The position numbers and the translations under genes are program-made. A DNA stretch of 64,000 bases from Paraburkholderia ginsengiterrae (GTDB taxonomy: Bacteria; Pseudomonadota; Gammaproteobacteria; Burkholderiales; Burkholderiaceae): NCBI RefSeq assembly GCF_001645125.1, contig NZ_LXKA01000109.1, positions 1-64,000 of the forward strand, written 5' to 3'. The number at the start of each line of letters is the position of its first letter. Positions within the stretch are counted from its first letter, which is position 1. The notes below the pieces were generated by a model. It searched no databases. It had not been told where the DNA came from and was given only the letters and a program-made list of their open reading frames with translations. Shown one piece after another: positions 1 to 9,930 of this stretch.

Positions 1-135
1 GTTGTCCTCGCGCTTCAGGTAGACCGGATTGCGCAGGCGTGCCGACAGATTCGGCGCGCGTTCGAGTTCGGTCTCGCGCGCCACGTCGTAGACGCGTGCG
101 GTCAGGGTTTTCTTCAGGTAGTCGTGGGAAGCCAT
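1..135 (-). CDS. ilvA: Threonine ammonia-lyase, N-terminal fragment (cut by window edge)
   Basis: The reverse strand reads 45 codons from an ATG at 135 to the window edge, starting MASHDYLKKTLTARVYDVAR and ending at NPVYLKREDN. This is the start of biosynthetic threonine dehydratase; the last part is the segment that carries the PLP-binding lysine just beyond, as I know the family (KREDxQ..FSFKxRGA). The enzyme deaminates threonine to 2-oxobutanoate, the first step of isoleucine synthesis, in the cytoplasm. Only the N-terminus is present, so the catalytic core and regulatory ACT domains cannot be checked. It is divergent from the FAD dehydrogenase gene. Confidence 0.85.
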   Translation of the reverse strand, partial: MASHDYLKKTLTARVYDVARETELERAPNLSARLRNPVYLKREDN

Positions 136-241
136 GCGGGTGGCGCGGTGCGCTATGTGAGACGGGAAAAGGTCAATGATAGCGCCAACGGGGTACGCTC
201 TGGCCCGTTGACTATCCCTCGAGCCCGTCCTGCGCGGGCCG

Positions 242-259
242 CCCGACCGTTCGGTCGGG
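242..259. promoter_or_regulatory. Perfect inverted repeat, TetR-operator-like
   Basis: Arms CCCGACCG and CGGTCGGG are separated by TT. GACCG-TT-CGGTC resembles the palindromes bound by many TetR/AcrR repressors. No TetR gene is adjacent, so the regulator, if any, is unknown; it could equally be a plain hairpin. Confidence 0.35.
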
Positions 260-500
260 AAATCCGGTGTGTGGCCCGTGTGTGCGATTCGCCATGAAAT
301 CGCGTAAAGCCCCGCCTTTGCTCAGATTTCAGCCGTCAACGCGTGGCGGGATCATGCGGTAGAATTCCATTTTGGAATAAGGATCGGAAGATGCACTGGC
401 AGCCTCGGATCGCCCACTTGATGCCCGCACCGCGTGAGTCTTGCCCCGCGGCGGAGCGTCTCGTCCGCCACGCACGATCGTGTAGCTAGACCCGAGCGCC

Positions 501-541
501 GCGAAGCGACCGGTGTGGGTACACCGCCGGTGGCGCTTCGC
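501..541. other. Long imperfect hairpin in the leader of the FAD dehydrogenase gene
   Basis: Outer arms GCGAAGCG (501-508) and CGCTTCGC (534-541) enclose inner arms GGTGT (512-516) and ACACC (521-525). There is no T-run after it, so it is not a typical terminator. It ends about 95 bp before the start codon at 637. Confidence 0.4.
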
Positions 542-636
542 TCCCAAATAAGATTTCCAGCATTGCGCCCCACGCGCACCGTCATCCGACGCCTCGCCAA
601 TGAGCGCGCCTGGTTGACCCACCGAGTCGTCCGAAC

Positions 637-3600
637 ATGAACGCACCTCAAGTATTCGATCCGCACGGGGCCGCCGCTGCGGTGGCCGCCGATCCCGAAG
701 CGCGTCTGCGCGAAATTCCCTATAACTACACGTCGTTCTCCGACCGTGAAATCGTTATCCGCCTGCTAGGCGACGAAGCCTGGGCGGTGCTCGCCGAGTT
801 GCGCGCGGAACGCCGTACCGGCCGCTCGGCACGGATGCTGTACGAAGTGCTCGGCGATATCTGGGTCGTGCGCCGCAATCCGTATCTGCAGGACGACCTG
901 CTCGACAATCCGAAGCGCCGCGCGCTGCTGATCGAGGCGTTGCATCACCGGTTGAGCGAGATCGAGAAGCGCCGCCGCGCCGATCTGGTCGAACACGGCG
1001 ACGAAGCGGGCGTTGACCGCGCCGCGCGCGTCGAAACGCTGGTGCAGGCCGCGCGCCGTGCCGTCGACGCTTTCGAAAGCGAATTCCAGAAAACCTACGA
1101 TCTGCGCCGCCGCGCCACCAAGGTGCTAGGCAAGGTCACGGAAAAAGACAACATCAAGTTCGACGGCCTGTCCCGTGTCTCGCACGTGACCGACGCGACC
1201 GACTGGCGTGTCGAATATCCGTTCGTCGTGCTCACGCCGGATACCGAAGCCGAGATCGCCGGCATGATCAAGGCGTGTTTCGAACTCGGTCTGACGGTGA
1301 TTCCGCGTGGCGGCGGCACGGGCTACACGGGCGGCGCGGTGCCGCTCACGCCGTTCTCCGCTGTCATCAACACCGAGAAGCTCGAACAGCTCGGCGCGGT
1401 CGAAATGACCGAACTGCCGGGCGTCGACCGCAAAGTCGCGACGATTTTCTCCGGCGCTGGCGTCGTCACGCGTCGCGTGACCGAAGCGGCCGAACAGGCC
1501 GGCTTCGTGTTCGCGGTCGATCCGACCTCGCTGGACGCGTCCTGCGTCGGCGGCAACGTCGCGATGAACGCGGGCGGCAAGAAGGCGGTGCTGTGGGGCA
1601 CGGCGCTCGACAACCTCGCCTGGTGGCGCATGGTCGACCCGGAAGGGAACTGGCTCGAAGTCACGCGCCTCGACCACAACATGGGCAAGATCCACGACGT
1701 CGAAGTGGCGCGTTTCGAGCTGAAATGGTTCGACGGCAACTACGCGCCGGGCGAGAAGCTGCTGCGCAGCGAGTCGCTCGATATCAAAGGCCGCGTGTTC
1801 CGTAAGGAAGGCCTCGGCAAGGACGTCACGGACAAATTCCTCGCTGGCCTGCCGGGCGTGCAGAAAGAAGGCTGCGACGGGCTCATCACGTCCGCCCGCT
1901 GGGTGCTGCACAAGATGCCGGCGCACACGCGCACCGTCTGCCTTGAATTCTTCGGCCAGGCGCGCGATGCGATTCCGAGCATCGTCGAAATCAAGGATTA
2001 CTTGTTCGAGACGTCGAAGCAGGGCGGTGCGATTCTCGCAGGCCTGGAGCATCTGGACGAGCGCTATCTGCGCGCGGTCGGCTACGCGACCAAGAGCAAG
2101 CGCAATGCATTCCCGAAGATGGTGCTGATTGGCGACATCGTCGGCGACGACGCGGATGCGGTCGCGCAGGCCACCTCGGAAGTCGTGCGCATGGCCAACG
2201 GCAAGAGCGGCGAAGGCTTCGTCGCGGTCAATGCCGAAGCGCGCAAGCGTTTCTGGCTCGACCGCAGCCGTACCGCCGCGATCGCCAAGCACACCAACGC
2301 GTTCAAGATCAACGAAGACGTGGTGATCCCGCTCGACCGCATGGGCGAGTACACGGACGGCATCGAGCGCATCAACATCGAGCTGTCGATCAAGAACAAG
2401 CTGCAACTGGTCGACGCGCTCGAAGCCTTCTTCAAGGGCGGCAAGCTGCCGCTCGGCAAGAGCGACGACGCCAACGAAATTCCGAGCGCCGAATTGCTCG
2501 AAGACCGTGTGCAGCAGGCGCTCGATCTGTTGAAGCGCGTGCGTACGCGCTGGGAATTCCTGCGCGACAAGCTCGATCTCTCTTTGCGTGAAGCGCAGCA
2601 CTATCTGGTCGGGCTCGGCTACGAAGCGCTGGCGGAGAAGTTCGCCGACCGCGCGGACGCGCAGCCCGATGCGAACGTGTTCCATGTCACCCAGGACCGC
2701 ACGATTCGCGTGTCGTGGAAGCAGGAAATCCGCGCGGAACTGCGTCAGATCTTCAACGGCGGCGAGTTCAAGCCGATCCTCGACGAGGCTCAGGCGATCC
2801 ACAAGCAGGTGCTGCGCGGCCGCGTGTTCGTGGCGCTGCACATGCACGCGGGCGACGGCAACGTCCACACCAATCTGCCGGTCAACTCCGACAACTACGA
2901 GATGCTGCAGGACGCCCATACGGCGGTTGCGCGCATCATGAAGCTGGCGCGTTCGCTCGACGGCGTGATTTCCGGCGAGCACGGCATCGGCATCACCAAG
3001 CTCGAATTCCTGACCGACGACGAGATCGGCGAATTCCGCAAGTACAAGCAGCGCGTCGATCCGCATGGCCGTTTCAACGCGGGCAAGCTGCTCGAAGGCG
3101 CCGACCTGCGCAACGCCTACACGCCCAGCTTCGGGCTGATGGGTTATGAATCGCTGATCATGCAGCAGTCCGACATCGGCGCGATTTCCGAGTCGATCAA
3201 AGACTGCCTGCGCTGCGGCAAGTGCAAGCCGGTGTGCGCGACCCACGTGCCGCGCGCGAACCTGCTGTACAGCCCGCGCAACAAGATTCTCGCCACCTCG
3301 CTACTGGTCGAGGCGTTCCTGTACGAAGAGCAGACCCGCCGCGGCGTGTCGATCAAGCACTGGGACGAGTTCAACGACGTCGCGGATCACTGCACCGTCT
3401 GTCACAAATGCGTGACGCCGTGCCCGGTGAAGATCGATTTCGGCGACGTGACCATGAACATGCGCAACCTGCTGCGCAAGATGGGCAAGAAGAAGTTCAA
3501 CCCGGGCAACGCAGCCGGCATGTTCTTCCTCAACGCGACGAATCCGCAGACCATCAACCTCGCGCGCACTGCGATGATGGGCGTCGGCTACAAGGCCCAG

Positions 3601-4719
3601 CGCCTCGGCAACGAAGTGCTGAAGAAGTTCGCGAAGAAGCAGACGGCGCACCCGCCGGCGACCGTCGGCAAACCACCGGTCACGCAGCAGGTGATCCACT
3701 TCATGAACAAGAAGATGCCGGGCAATCTTCCGAAGAAGACGGCGCGCGCGTTGCTCGATATCGAGGACAACAAGATTGTCCCGATCATCCGCAATCCGAA
3801 GACCACCAACGCCGACACGGAAGCGGTGTTCTACTTCCCGGGATGCGGCTCCGAGCGGCTCTTCTCGCAAGTCGGTCTCGCCACCCAGGCCATGCTGTGG
3901 GAAGCGGGCGTGCAAACCGTGCTGCCGCCGGGCTACCTGTGCTGCGGTTATCCGCAGCGGGGCTCGGGCCAGTACGACAAGGCCGAGCAGATCGTTACGG
4001 ACAACCGCGTGCTGTTCCACCGTGTCGCCAATACGCTGAACTACCTCGACATCAAGACGGTCGTGGTGTCGTGCGGCACGTGTTACGACCAGTTGGCCGG
4101 CTATGAATTCGAGAAGATCTTTCCGGGCTGCCGGATCATCGACATTCACGAGTTCCTGCTGGAGAAAGGCATGAAGCTCGAGGGCGTGAACGGCGTGCGC
4201 TACATGTACCACGACCCGTGCCACACCCCGATCAAGACGATGGACCCGGTCAAGCTCGTCAACCAGTTGATGGGCTCGGAGAACGACGGCTACAAGATCG
4301 AGAAGAACGATCGCTGCTGTGGCGAATCCGGCACACTCGCGGTCACGCGGCCTGACATTTCGACGCAGGTGCGCTTCCGCAAGGAAGAGGAAATTCGCAA
4401 GGGTGCGGCGAAGCTGCGCGGCATTCCGGTGGTCGCCAGCGCCGGCGCGAATGGGACTGGCCCGGCCAACGCGGCAGGTGCGCCGAACGGCGCTTTGCCC
4501 AATACGGGCAACGGCACGCAACAGGCTGGCGCCACCGACGTGAAGATCCTGACGAGCTGCCCGTCCTGCCTGCAAGGCCTGTCGCGCTACAACGAAGACG
4601 CCGGCATCGAGGCGGACTACATCGTGGTCGAGATGGCGCGTCACGTGCTGGGTGAGAACTGGATGGCCGACTACGTGCAACGGGCGAACAATGGCGGAAT
4701 CGAGCGCGTGCTGGTTTAA
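637..4719 (+). CDS. Giant FAD-linked oxidoreductase with 4Fe-4S and CCG domains (DUF3683 family)
   Basis: A 1360-residue predicted D-2-hydroxyacid dehydrogenase of the GlcD/YdiJ type. Domains in order: an N-terminal DUF3683-like segment (about 1-130); a PCMH FAD-binding domain from about residue 190 with the glycine-rich [14 protein letters not shown] loop; a FAD-oxidase C-terminal domain with [10 protein letters not shown] at about 733; two 4Fe-4S clusters [11 protein letters not shown] (from about 857) and [12 protein letters not shown] (from about 919); and two cysteine-rich CCG domains around 1066-1100 and 1190-1230 ([18 protein letters not shown]). Such proteins oxidise a D-2-hydroxy acid such as lactate or 2-hydroxyglutarate and pass electrons through FAD and Fe-S centres to the respiratory chain; the exact substrate is not shown by the sequence. 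A Gly/Ala/Asn/Pro-rich spacer lies inside the last domain (about 1268-1297). It is much longer than E. coli YdiJ (about 1018 residues). Confidence 0.93.
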   Translation: MNAPQVFDPHGAAAAVAADPEARLREIPYNYTSFSDREIVIRLLGDEAWAVLAELRAERRTGRSARMLYEVLGDIWVVRRNPYLQDDLLDNPKRRALLIEALHHRLSEIEKRRRADLVEHGDEAGVDRAARVETLVQAARRAVDAFESEFQKTYDLRRRATKVLGKVTEKDNIKFDGLSRVSHVTDATDWRVEYPFVVLTPDTEAEIAGMIKACFELGLTVIPRGGGTGYTGGAVPLTPFSAVINTEKLEQLGAVEMTELPGVDRKVATIFSGAGVVTRRVTEAAEQAGFVFAVDPTSLDASCVGGNVAMNAGGKKAVLWGTALDNLAWWRMVDPEGNWLEVTRLDHNMGKIHDVEVARFELKWFDGNYAPGEKLLRSESLDIKGRVFRKEGLGKDVTDKFLAGLPGVQKEGCDGLITSARWVLHKMPAHTRTVCLEFFGQARDAIPSIVEIKDYLFETSKQGGAILAGLEHLDERYLRAVGYATKSKRNAFPKMVLIGDIVGDDADAVAQATSEVVRMANGKSGEGFVAVNAEARKRFWLDRSRTAAIAKHTNAFKINEDVVIPLDRMGEYTDGIERINIELSIKNKLQLVDALEAFFKGGKLPLGKSDDANEIPSAELLEDRVQQALDLLKRVRTRWEFLRDKLDLSLREAQHYLVGLGYEALAEKFADRADAQPDANVFHVTQDRTIRVSWKQEIRAELRQIFNGGEFKPILDEAQAIHKQVLRGRVFVALHMHAGDGNVHTNLPVNSDNYEMLQDAHTAVARIMKLARSLDGVISGEHGIGITKLEFLTDDEIGEFRKYKQRVDPHGRFNAGKLLEGADLRNAYTPSFGLMGYESLIMQQSDIGAISESIKDCLRCGKCKPVCATHVPRANLLYSPRNKILATSLLVEAFLYEEQTRRGVSIKHWDEFNDVADHCTVCHKCVTPCPVKIDFGDVTMNMRNLLRKMGKKKFNPGNAAGMFFLNATNPQTINLARTAMMGVGYKAQRLGNEVLKKFAKKQTAHPPATVGKPPVTQQVIHFMNKKMPGNLPKKTARALLDIEDNKIVPIIRNPKTTNADTEAVFYFPGCGSERLFSQVGLATQAMLWEAGVQTVLPPGYLCCGYPQRGSGQYDKAEQIVTDNRVLFHRVANTLNYLDIKTVVVSCGTCYDQLAGYEFEKIFPGCRIIDIHEFLLEKGMKLEGVNGVRYMYHDPCHTPIKTMDPVKLVNQLMGSENDGYKIEKNDRCCGESGTLAVTRPDISTQVRFRKEEEIRKGAAKLRGIPVVASAGANGTGPANAAGAPNGALPNTGNGTQQAGATDVKILTSCPSCLQGLSRYNEDAGIEADYIVVEMARHVLGENWMADYVQRANNGGIERVLV

Positions 4720-4753
4720 TGGCACGACTGACGATTTTTGCCTGAGGACGACG

Positions 4754-5182
4754 ATGGACTGCGTTTTTTGCCGTGAAGACGGTGGTGATGTCTTGTGGCA
4801 GGACGATACCTTGCGTGTCGTCCTCGCCGACGAACACGATTACCCGGGTTTTTGCCGAGTGATCTGGAACGGGCATGTGGCGGAGTTTTCCGATCTCGAC
4901 GGGCGCGACCGCGATCGCGTGATGCAGGCCGTGTACGCGGTCGAGCGCGCGATCCGGCGCATCCTTCAGCCGGTCAAGGTGAACCTGGCGAGCCTCGGCA
5001 ACCAGGTGCCGCACGTGCATTGGCATGTGATTCCGCGTTTTTCGAACGACGCTCATTTCCCGCTGCCCATCTGGGCGCCGCGCCAGCGCACGGTGTCCGA
5101 AGCGATGCTGTCGTCGCGGCGCGCGCAGGCCACCCTGCTGCGCGAAGCGGTGCGGCAGGAAATCGAACAGGCTATCGGTTGA
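4754..5182 (+). CDS. HIT family hydrolase
   Basis: A 142-residue histidine-triad protein. The active-site HxHxH motif is H87-V-H-W-H91, and an N-terminal CVFC pair is typical of the zinc-binding HIT subgroup. HIT proteins hydrolyse or transfer nucleoside phosphoramidates and dinucleotides such as Ap4A; the substrate here is unknown. I chose the ATG at 4754 rather than the upstream in-frame start because the conserved fold begins at MDCVFC and the upstream stretch overlaps the previous gene. The gene lies 34 bp after the FAD dehydrogenase and 78 bp before a DUF971 gene, probably in one transcription unit. Confidence 0.9.
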   Translation: MDCVFCREDGGDVLWQDDTLRVVLADEHDYPGFCRVIWNGHVAEFSDLDGRDRDRVMQAVYAVERAIRRILQPVKVNLASLGNQVPHVHWHVIPRFSNDAHFPLPIWAPRQRTVSEAMLSSRRAQATLLREAVRQEIEQAIG

Positions 5183-5260
5183 GCGTTCCGAATCTGCCGT
5201 GTCGCGCCGGAGCCCCGAGAGGGCGGCAACCTGGGGCGGCGCGGTATTTCTACTGAGGTC

Positions 5261-5677
5261 ATGATGAGTGGACTGACCCCTGATACGCCGGTGCCGACCG
5301 GCGTAGTCGTGCATTCCAAATCGCGCGTACTCGAATTGCAGTACGCAAACGGCGAATCGTATCGCCTGCCGTTCGAGCTGCTGCGCGTGTATTCGCCGTC
5401 GGCGGAGGTGCAGGGCCACGGGCCGGGGCAGGAAACCCTGCAGACCGGCAAGCGCGAAGTGACGATCACCATGATCGAGGGCGTCGGCAATTACGCGTTG
5501 CAGCCGACTTTCTCCGACGGACACGCCACCGGCATCTATTCCTGGGACCTGCTGTACGACATGGCTGTCCGCCAGGATGAACTCTGGCAGGGCTATCTCG
5601 CCAAACTTCAGGCGGCCGGCGTCGATCGGGATACGCCGATGGTTCAAGCCGGTGCTGCACACGGACACTGTCACTGA
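5261..5677 (+). CDS. DUF971 (gamma-butyrobetaine hydroxylase-like N-terminal domain) protein
   Basis: A 138-residue protein whose body ([30 protein letters not shown], shown in pieces) matches the DUF971 fold, which binds metal in the N-terminal part of gamma-butyrobetaine hydroxylases. The final residues AAHGHCH are rich in His and Cys and may bind metal. Stand-alone members are linked in other bacteria to Fe-S cluster handling, but a role is not shown here. It begins with two consecutive ATG codons (5261 and 5264). It sits directly before ubiE, a conserved neighbourhood in Burkholderiales. Confidence 0.85.
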   Translation: MMSGLTPDTPVPTGVVVHSKSRVLELQYANGESYRLPFELLRVYSPSAEVQGHGPGQETLQTGKREVTITMIEGVGNYALQPTFSDGHATGIYSWDLLYDMAVRQDELWQGYLAKLQAAGVDRDTPMVQAGAAHGHCH

Positions 5678-5744
5678 TACGATTCGCCCCGGGCGCCGCG
5701 CTGATGCGGCGCAACATTTCAGAATACGCGAAAGGACGAGCGCG

Positions 5745-6476
5745 ATGAGCAAAACCCACTTCGGCTTTCAATCGGTCGACGAACAGGACAAGGCGCAGAA
5801 GGTGGCGGGGGTGTTCCACTCGGTTGCCGCCAACTACGACTTGATGAACGACCTGATGTCGGGCGGGTTGCACCGGGCGTGGAAGATGTTCACGATCGCC
5901 CAGGCCAACGTGCGCCCGGGTTACAAGGTGCTCGACATCGCGGGCGGCACGGGCGATCTGTCGAAGGCGTTTGCTAAACAGGCAGGCGAAACCGGCGAAG
6001 TCTGGCATACCGACATCAATGAATCGATGCTGCGCGTGGGCCGCGACCGCCTGCTGGACAAGGGCGTGATCACCCCGGCGCTGCTCTGTGACGCGGAGAA
6101 AATTCCCTTTCCGGACAATTACTTCGATGTGGTGACCGTGGCATTCGGTCTGCGCAACATGACGCACAAGGACGTCGCGCTGGCGGAAATGCGGCGCGTG
6201 CTGAAACCGGCCGGGCGTCTGCTGGTGCTGGAATTTTCGAAGGTGTGGGATCCGCTCAAGAAGGTCTACGACGTCTATTCTTTTAAGGTGTTGCCGTGGC
6301 TGGGCGAGCGCTTTGCGAAAGACGCCGAGAGCTATCAGTACCTGGCGGAATCGATCCGGATGCATCCGGATCAGGAAACTTTAAAAACAATGATGGAACA
6401 AGCTGGCCTGGACGGCGTCAAATATTACAATTTGTCAGCTGGCGTGGTAGCTTTACATGTGGGGACCAAATACTAG
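5745..6476 (+). CDS. ubiE: Ubiquinone/menaquinone biosynthesis C-methyltransferase UbiE
   Basis: A 243-residue class I SAM-dependent methyltransferase. It has the SAM motif [12 protein letters not shown] (about residue 62), the UbiE signatures [17 protein letters not shown] near the N-terminus and FGLRNM(T)HK in the middle, and the expected family length. It methylates the quinone ring (2-methoxy-6-polyprenyl-benzoquinol) in ubiquinone synthesis at the membrane. The start at 5745 is set by [13 protein letters not shown] and is preceded by AAAGGA. It lies upstream of ubiJ and ubiB, other ubiquinone genes, with a Tim44-like gene between. Confidence 0.97.
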   Translation: MSKTHFGFQSVDEQDKAQKVAGVFHSVAANYDLMNDLMSGGLHRAWKMFTIAQANVRPGYKVLDIAGGTGDLSKAFAKQAGETGEVWHTDINESMLRVGRDRLLDKGVITPALLCDAEKIPFPDNYFDVVTVAFGLRNMTHKDVALAEMRRVLKPAGRLLVLEFSKVWDPLKKVYDVYSFKVLPWLGERFAKDAESYQYLAESIRMHPDQETLKTMMEQAGLDGVKYYNLSAGVVALHVGTKY

Positions 6477-6514
6477 GGTTCCTAACCCATCGATTTTTAA
6501 AGGAAAGTACGAAA

Positions 6515-7513
6515 ATGTCCGATTCAGGTGTGTTATCTCCCCGTAAGGTTGGGCGGTCGCTGGTGAGAAGAATCGGACTGATCGCGGTGGTCGGTCTGAT
6601 CATGGCCGGCTCTCTCGCTTCGCTCGATGCGGAAGCGCGCCGCATGGGCGGTGGCCGTAGCATTGGCCGTCAGTCGAATACCGTTTCGCAGCAGTCGGCG
6701 CCGTCGCAACCCTCCCAAAGCAATCAGGCCATGCAGCAGCGTGCGCAGCCGGCACCGGCGCCCGCGCCCACGCCGGCGCCCGCCGCGCAGCCTAACCGCT
6801 CGCGCTGGCTGGGGCCAATCGCCGGTCTCGCGGCCGGTCTCGGCATCGCCGCGCTGCTGTCGCACTTCGCGCTGGGCGGCGCGTTCGCGAGCGCCATGGC
6901 CAACATCATCGTGATTGCTCTCATTGCGATGATTGGTATCTGGCTGATCCGCCGCTTCATGGGCCGCAAGCGCGACGCGGCGCAGCCGGCGTACGCGGGC
7001 AGCGCGCCGTCCCTCAATTCGGGCGGCACGGGCTATTCCCAGGAACCGCGTTACAACGCGCCCTCCACTGGCTCTTACCTCGAGCCGCAGGGCAACCCGT
7101 TGAGCACGCCGTCCGTCAACGCCGCGCCCACCGTGCCGGCCGGCTTCGACTCGGAAGCGTTCCTGCGTAACGCCAAGGTGTACTTCGTGCGGCTGCAGGC
7201 CGCATGGGACGTCGGCAATATCGAGGACATCCGCGAATTCACCACGCCGGAGATGTTCGCCGAGGTGAGAGTCGATCTGTCTTCGCGCGGTACCGAGACG
7301 AATCAGACGGACGTGGTGCAGCTGAACGCCGAGTTGCTGGGCGTGGAAGAACGCGCGAACGAATACTTTGCCAGCGTGCGCTTCTCGGGCCTGATTCGCG
7401 AGAATCCGGGCGCGGCCGCGGAGCCGTTTGTCGAAGTCTGGAACCTGTCCAAGGCGAACCGCCCCGGCGAAGGCTGGCTGCTCGCCGGCATCCAGCAGGT
7501 CACGCAGCACTGA
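6515..7513 (+). CDS. Tim44-like domain membrane protein
   Basis: A 332-residue protein. A hydrophobic N-terminal segment (IGLIAVVGLIMAGSLASL) acts as signal anchor; then comes a low-complexity Gln/Ser/Pro/Ala region, two closely spaced hydrophobic segments (WLGPIAGLAAGLGIAALL and ASAMANIIVIALIAMIGIWL), and a C-terminal Tim44/TIMM21-like domain (from about residue 215) with FLRNAKVYFVRLQAAWD and the GEGWLLAGIQQV ending. Family members in proteobacteria sit in the inner membrane; their function is poorly known. The ATG at 6515 follows AAAGGAAAG. The gene is 38 bp after ubiE. Confidence 0.88.
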   Translation: MSDSGVLSPRKVGRSLVRRIGLIAVVGLIMAGSLASLDAEARRMGGGRSIGRQSNTVSQQSAPSQPSQSNQAMQQRAQPAPAPAPTPAPAAQPNRSRWLGPIAGLAAGLGIAALLSHFALGGAFASAMANIIVIALIAMIGIWLIRRFMGRKRDAAQPAYAGSAPSLNSGGTGYSQEPRYNAPSTGSYLEPQGNPLSTPSVNAAPTVPAGFDSEAFLRNAKVYFVRLQAAWDVGNIEDIREFTTPEMFAEVRVDLSSRGTETNQTDVVQLNAELLGVEERANEYFASVRFSGLIRENPGAAAEPFVEVWNLSKANRPGEGWLLAGIQQVTQH

Positions 7514-7612
7514 GACGCTGCCGGAACCGGGCCAAGGCAGGACGGTGCATCCTGATTTGGCCCCGGCAAGCGTTGGCCGTTCGGCATAGCAGGCCGCGAA
7601 GCGAACGGACGT

Positions 7613-7618
7613 TACAAT
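7613..7618 (+). promoter_or_regulatory. Candidate -10 box for ubiJ-ubiB
   Basis: TACAAT matches the sigma-70 -10 consensus at five of six bases. No clear -35 is seen 17 bp upstream. A start near 7625 would make the following hairpin part of the ubiJ leader. Confidence 0.4.
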
Positions 7619-7621
7619 AGG

Positions 7622-7656
7622 AACCCGCGCGGGCACCTCGCTCGCGCGGGTTTTTT
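7622..7656 (+). terminator. Rho-independent terminator or attenuator just before ubiJ
   Basis: Arms AACCCGCGCG (7622-7631) and CGCGCGGGTT (7643-7652) are followed by a T-run (TTTTTT from 7651). It can end the Tim44 gene transcript. The ubiJ ATG lies only 14 bp after the T-run, with no visible Shine-Dalgarno sequence between. Confidence 0.75.
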
Positions 7657-7669
7657 CTTGCCACCTTCA

Positions 7670-8314
7670 ATGACCCTCGCCGCCAAGCCCTTCGCCGCTG
7701 CTGTCAATCATCTGCTCGCCCGTGAATCGTGGGCTCGTGAGCGCCTCGCCCCGTATGCGGGCAAGACCGCCAGACTGTCGTGCCCGCCGGTCGTATTGGC
7801 GCTGCTGGTGCAGCCAGATGGCTATCTGGGCGTGGTCGCCGAAACCGAGGCGCACCAGTTCGACGTGACCATCTCGGTGCCGTCCGACGCGTTGCCGGCC
7901 TTCGTCCAGGGCGGCCAGGCGGCGGTGATGAAGCACGTGAAAATTGAAGGCGACGCCGAATTCGCCACGGTGATCGCCAAGCTCGCCGAGCACCTGCGCT
8001 GGGAGCCGGAAGAGGATCTGTCGCGGCTTATCGGCGACGGTCCGGCGTGGCGGGTGGCCTCGGTCGTGCGTACGGTCGGCGAACATGTGCAACGCACCGG
8101 CCGCAACCTGCTCGACACCGCCGCCGAATATTTGCTCGACGAGAACCCGCAACTGGTGCGCCGCACCGCGCTCGCGGACTTCAACGTTGAGCTGGCCCGC
8201 GCGCGCGACGCCTTGGCGCGGGTGGAAAAACGTATCGAGCGTCTTGAACAGAAGGTCGAAGCCCGTAGCGCCAATGCGCCGGACGCCGCCGCCACATCGC
8301 GCGGCACGCGCTAG
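7670..8314 (+). CDS. ubiJ: Ubiquinone biosynthesis accessory factor UbiJ (SCP2 domain)
   Basis: A 214-residue protein with an N-terminal SCP2-like lipid-binding domain (AAKPFAAAVNHLLARE through the VKIEGDAEFATVIAKLAEHLRW motif at about 100-115) and a C-terminal helical part ending in a coiled-coil-like stretch (ALARVEKRIERLEQKVEA). UbiJ helps assemble the soluble ubiquinone synthesis complex by binding lipid intermediates. The neighbour ubiB, 15 bp downstream, supports the name. I used the ATG at 7670; a TTG at 7658 lies inside the preceding terminator T-run region. Confidence 0.9.
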   Translation: MTLAAKPFAAAVNHLLARESWARERLAPYAGKTARLSCPPVVLALLVQPDGYLGVVAETEAHQFDVTISVPSDALPAFVQGGQAAVMKHVKIEGDAEFATVIAKLAEHLRWEPEEDLSRLIGDGPAWRVASVVRTVGEHVQRTGRNLLDTAAEYLLDENPQLVRRTALADFNVELARARDALARVEKRIERLEQKVEARSANAPDAAATSRGTR

Positions 8315-8329
8315 TCAACGGGCACAACC

Positions 8330-9907
8330 ATGCGTTTTCTGCGTTTCCTCAAGATTTTTTTCACGGTCATCCGCTTCGGCCTCGATGAGATGATGCTTAG
8401 CCGCGTCAACGACCGGCGCGTGCGTCTGCTGTTGCGCATCACCACGATCGGCCGCAAGTTCAACCAGCCGCCCGGCGTGCGTTTGCGGCTTGCGCTCGAA
8501 AGCCTCGGGCCGATCTTCGTCAAGTTCGGGCAGGTGCTGTCCACCCGGCGCGATCTGCTGCCGGTCGACATCGCCAATGAACTGGCGAAGCTCCAGGATC
8601 AGGTGCCGCCGTTCGATTCGGCGGTGGCGATCGGGCTGATCGAGAAGTCGCTCGGCGCGCCGGTCGACGTGCTGTTCGACGATTTCGAGCGGGTGCCGGT
8701 GGCGAGCGCGTCGATCGCGCAAGTCCATTTCGCGACGGTGAAAGCCGGGCAGCACGCCGGCAAAGCGGTCGCCGTCAAGGTGCTGCGCCCGAACATGCTG
8801 CCGGTGATCGATTCCGACCTCGCCTTGCTGCGCGACATCGCCGTGTGGGCGGAGCGCCTGTGGGCCGACGGCAAGCGTCTGAAACCGCGCGAAGTGGTCG
8901 CCGAATTCGACAAATATCTGCACGACGAACTCGACCTGATGCGCGAAGCGGCCAACGGCAGCCAGCTGCGGCGCAACTTCGTCGGGCTGGACCTGCTGCT
9001 GGTGCCGGAGATGTACTGGGAGTTCTGCACACCCACGGTGCTGGTCATGGAGCGCATGGTCGGCGTGCCGATCAGCCAGGTGGAGACGCTGCGCGCGGCG
9101 GGCGTGGATATTCCGAAGCTGGCGCGCGAAGGGGTCGAGATTTTCTTCACCCAGGTGTTTCGCGACGGTTTTTTCCACGCCGACATGCACCCGGGCAACA
9201 TTCAGGTGAGCCTCGATCCGGCGCACTTCGGCCGCTATATCGCGCTCGACTTTGGGATCATCGGCGCGCTGTCGGATTTCGATAAGAACTATCTCGCGCA
9301 GAACTTCCTCGCATTTTTCAAGCGCGACTACCATCGCGTCGCCACGCTGCATCTGGAATCGGGCTGGGTGCCGCCCACCACGCGCGTCGAAGAACTCGAG
9401 AGTGCGATTCGCGCGGTGTGCGAGCCGTACTTCGACCGCGCGCTGAAAGACATTTCACTGGGCCAGGTGCTGATGCGCCTGTTCTCGACTTCGCGCCGCT
9501 TCAACGTCGAGATCCAGCCGCAACTGGTGCTGCTGCAAAAGACCATGCTGAACGTGGAAGGTCTCGGCCGCTCGCTCGATCCGGAACTGGATCTGTGGAA
9601 AACGGCGAAGCCCTACCTCGAACGCTGGATGAACGAGCAGATCGGCGTGCGCGGCTGGTACGAACGGCTGAAAATCGAGGCGCCGCAGTGGAGCAAGACG
9701 CTGCCGCAGCTGCCGCGCCTGATCCATCACGTGCTGGCTGCGCGCCACGATCAAGGGCGCGGCGCGAACGACGACATCGTTCAACAGATCCTGCTCGAGC
9801 AGAAACGCACCAACCGGCTGTTGCAAGGCCTGCTGCTGTTCGGCGTGGCGGTCGGTGTCGGCGCGGCGCTGGCGCGGGCGTTCCTCGCGCTCGCGTACGG
9901 CGGTTGA
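8330..9907 (+). CDS. ubiB: Ubiquinone biosynthesis kinase-like protein UbiB
   Basis: A 525-residue ABC1/ADCK family atypical kinase. The family KxGQ motif is K65-F-G-Q68; the catalytic-loop equivalent is [10 protein letters not shown] (around 281-290), followed by LDFGIIG. The C-terminus has a hydrophobic membrane segment ([26 protein letters not shown], residues about 500-525). UbiB is an inner-membrane ATPase needed for ubiquinone synthesis. It forms an operon with ubiJ. Confidence 0.97.
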   Translation: MRFLRFLKIFFTVIRFGLDEMMLSRVNDRRVRLLLRITTIGRKFNQPPGVRLRLALESLGPIFVKFGQVLSTRRDLLPVDIANELAKLQDQVPPFDSAVAIGLIEKSLGAPVDVLFDDFERVPVASASIAQVHFATVKAGQHAGKAVAVKVLRPNMLPVIDSDLALLRDIAVWAERLWADGKRLKPREVVAEFDKYLHDELDLMREAANGSQLRRNFVGLDLLLVPEMYWEFCTPTVLVMERMVGVPISQVETLRAAGVDIPKLAREGVEIFFTQVFRDGFFHADMHPGNIQVSLDPAHFGRYIALDFGIIGALSDFDKNYLAQNFLAFFKRDYHRVATLHLESGWVPPTTRVEELESAIRAVCEPYFDRALKDISLGQVLMRLFSTSRRFNVEIQPQLVLLQKTMLNVEGLGRSLDPELDLWKTAKPYLERWMNEQIGVRGWYERLKIEAPQWSKTLPQLPRLIHHVLAARHDQGRGANDDIVQQILLEQKRTNRLLQGLLLFGVAVGVGAALARAFLALAYGG

Positions 9908-9930
9908 TGGAGATTCCAAGGAGGTATTCG

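Larger units (their letters stand above)
136..636. other. 501-bp intergenic region between divergent ilvA and the FAD dehydrogenase
   Basis: I see no convincing gene here; the short open frames lack start signals and family resemblance. The region must hold the promoters for ilvA (leftward) and the dehydrogenase (rightward). It contains three inverted repeats: 242-259, 364-378 (ATTCCA-TTT-TGGAAT) and 501-541. A TAGAAT hexamer at 360-365 is a possible -10 for rightward transcription, without a clear -35. Confidence 0.5.

Noticed and set aside
434-640. Short plus-strand frame just before the FAD dehydrogenase
   Set aside because: No ribosome site, no resemblance to a protein family, and it lies in a hairpin-rich leader.
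1126-3246. Long minus-strand open frame of 706 codons opposite the FAD dehydrogenase
   Set aside because: It is the antisense shadow of a real G+C-rich gene; it is His/Arg/Val-rich without any family motif, and the plus-strand protein has clear domains.
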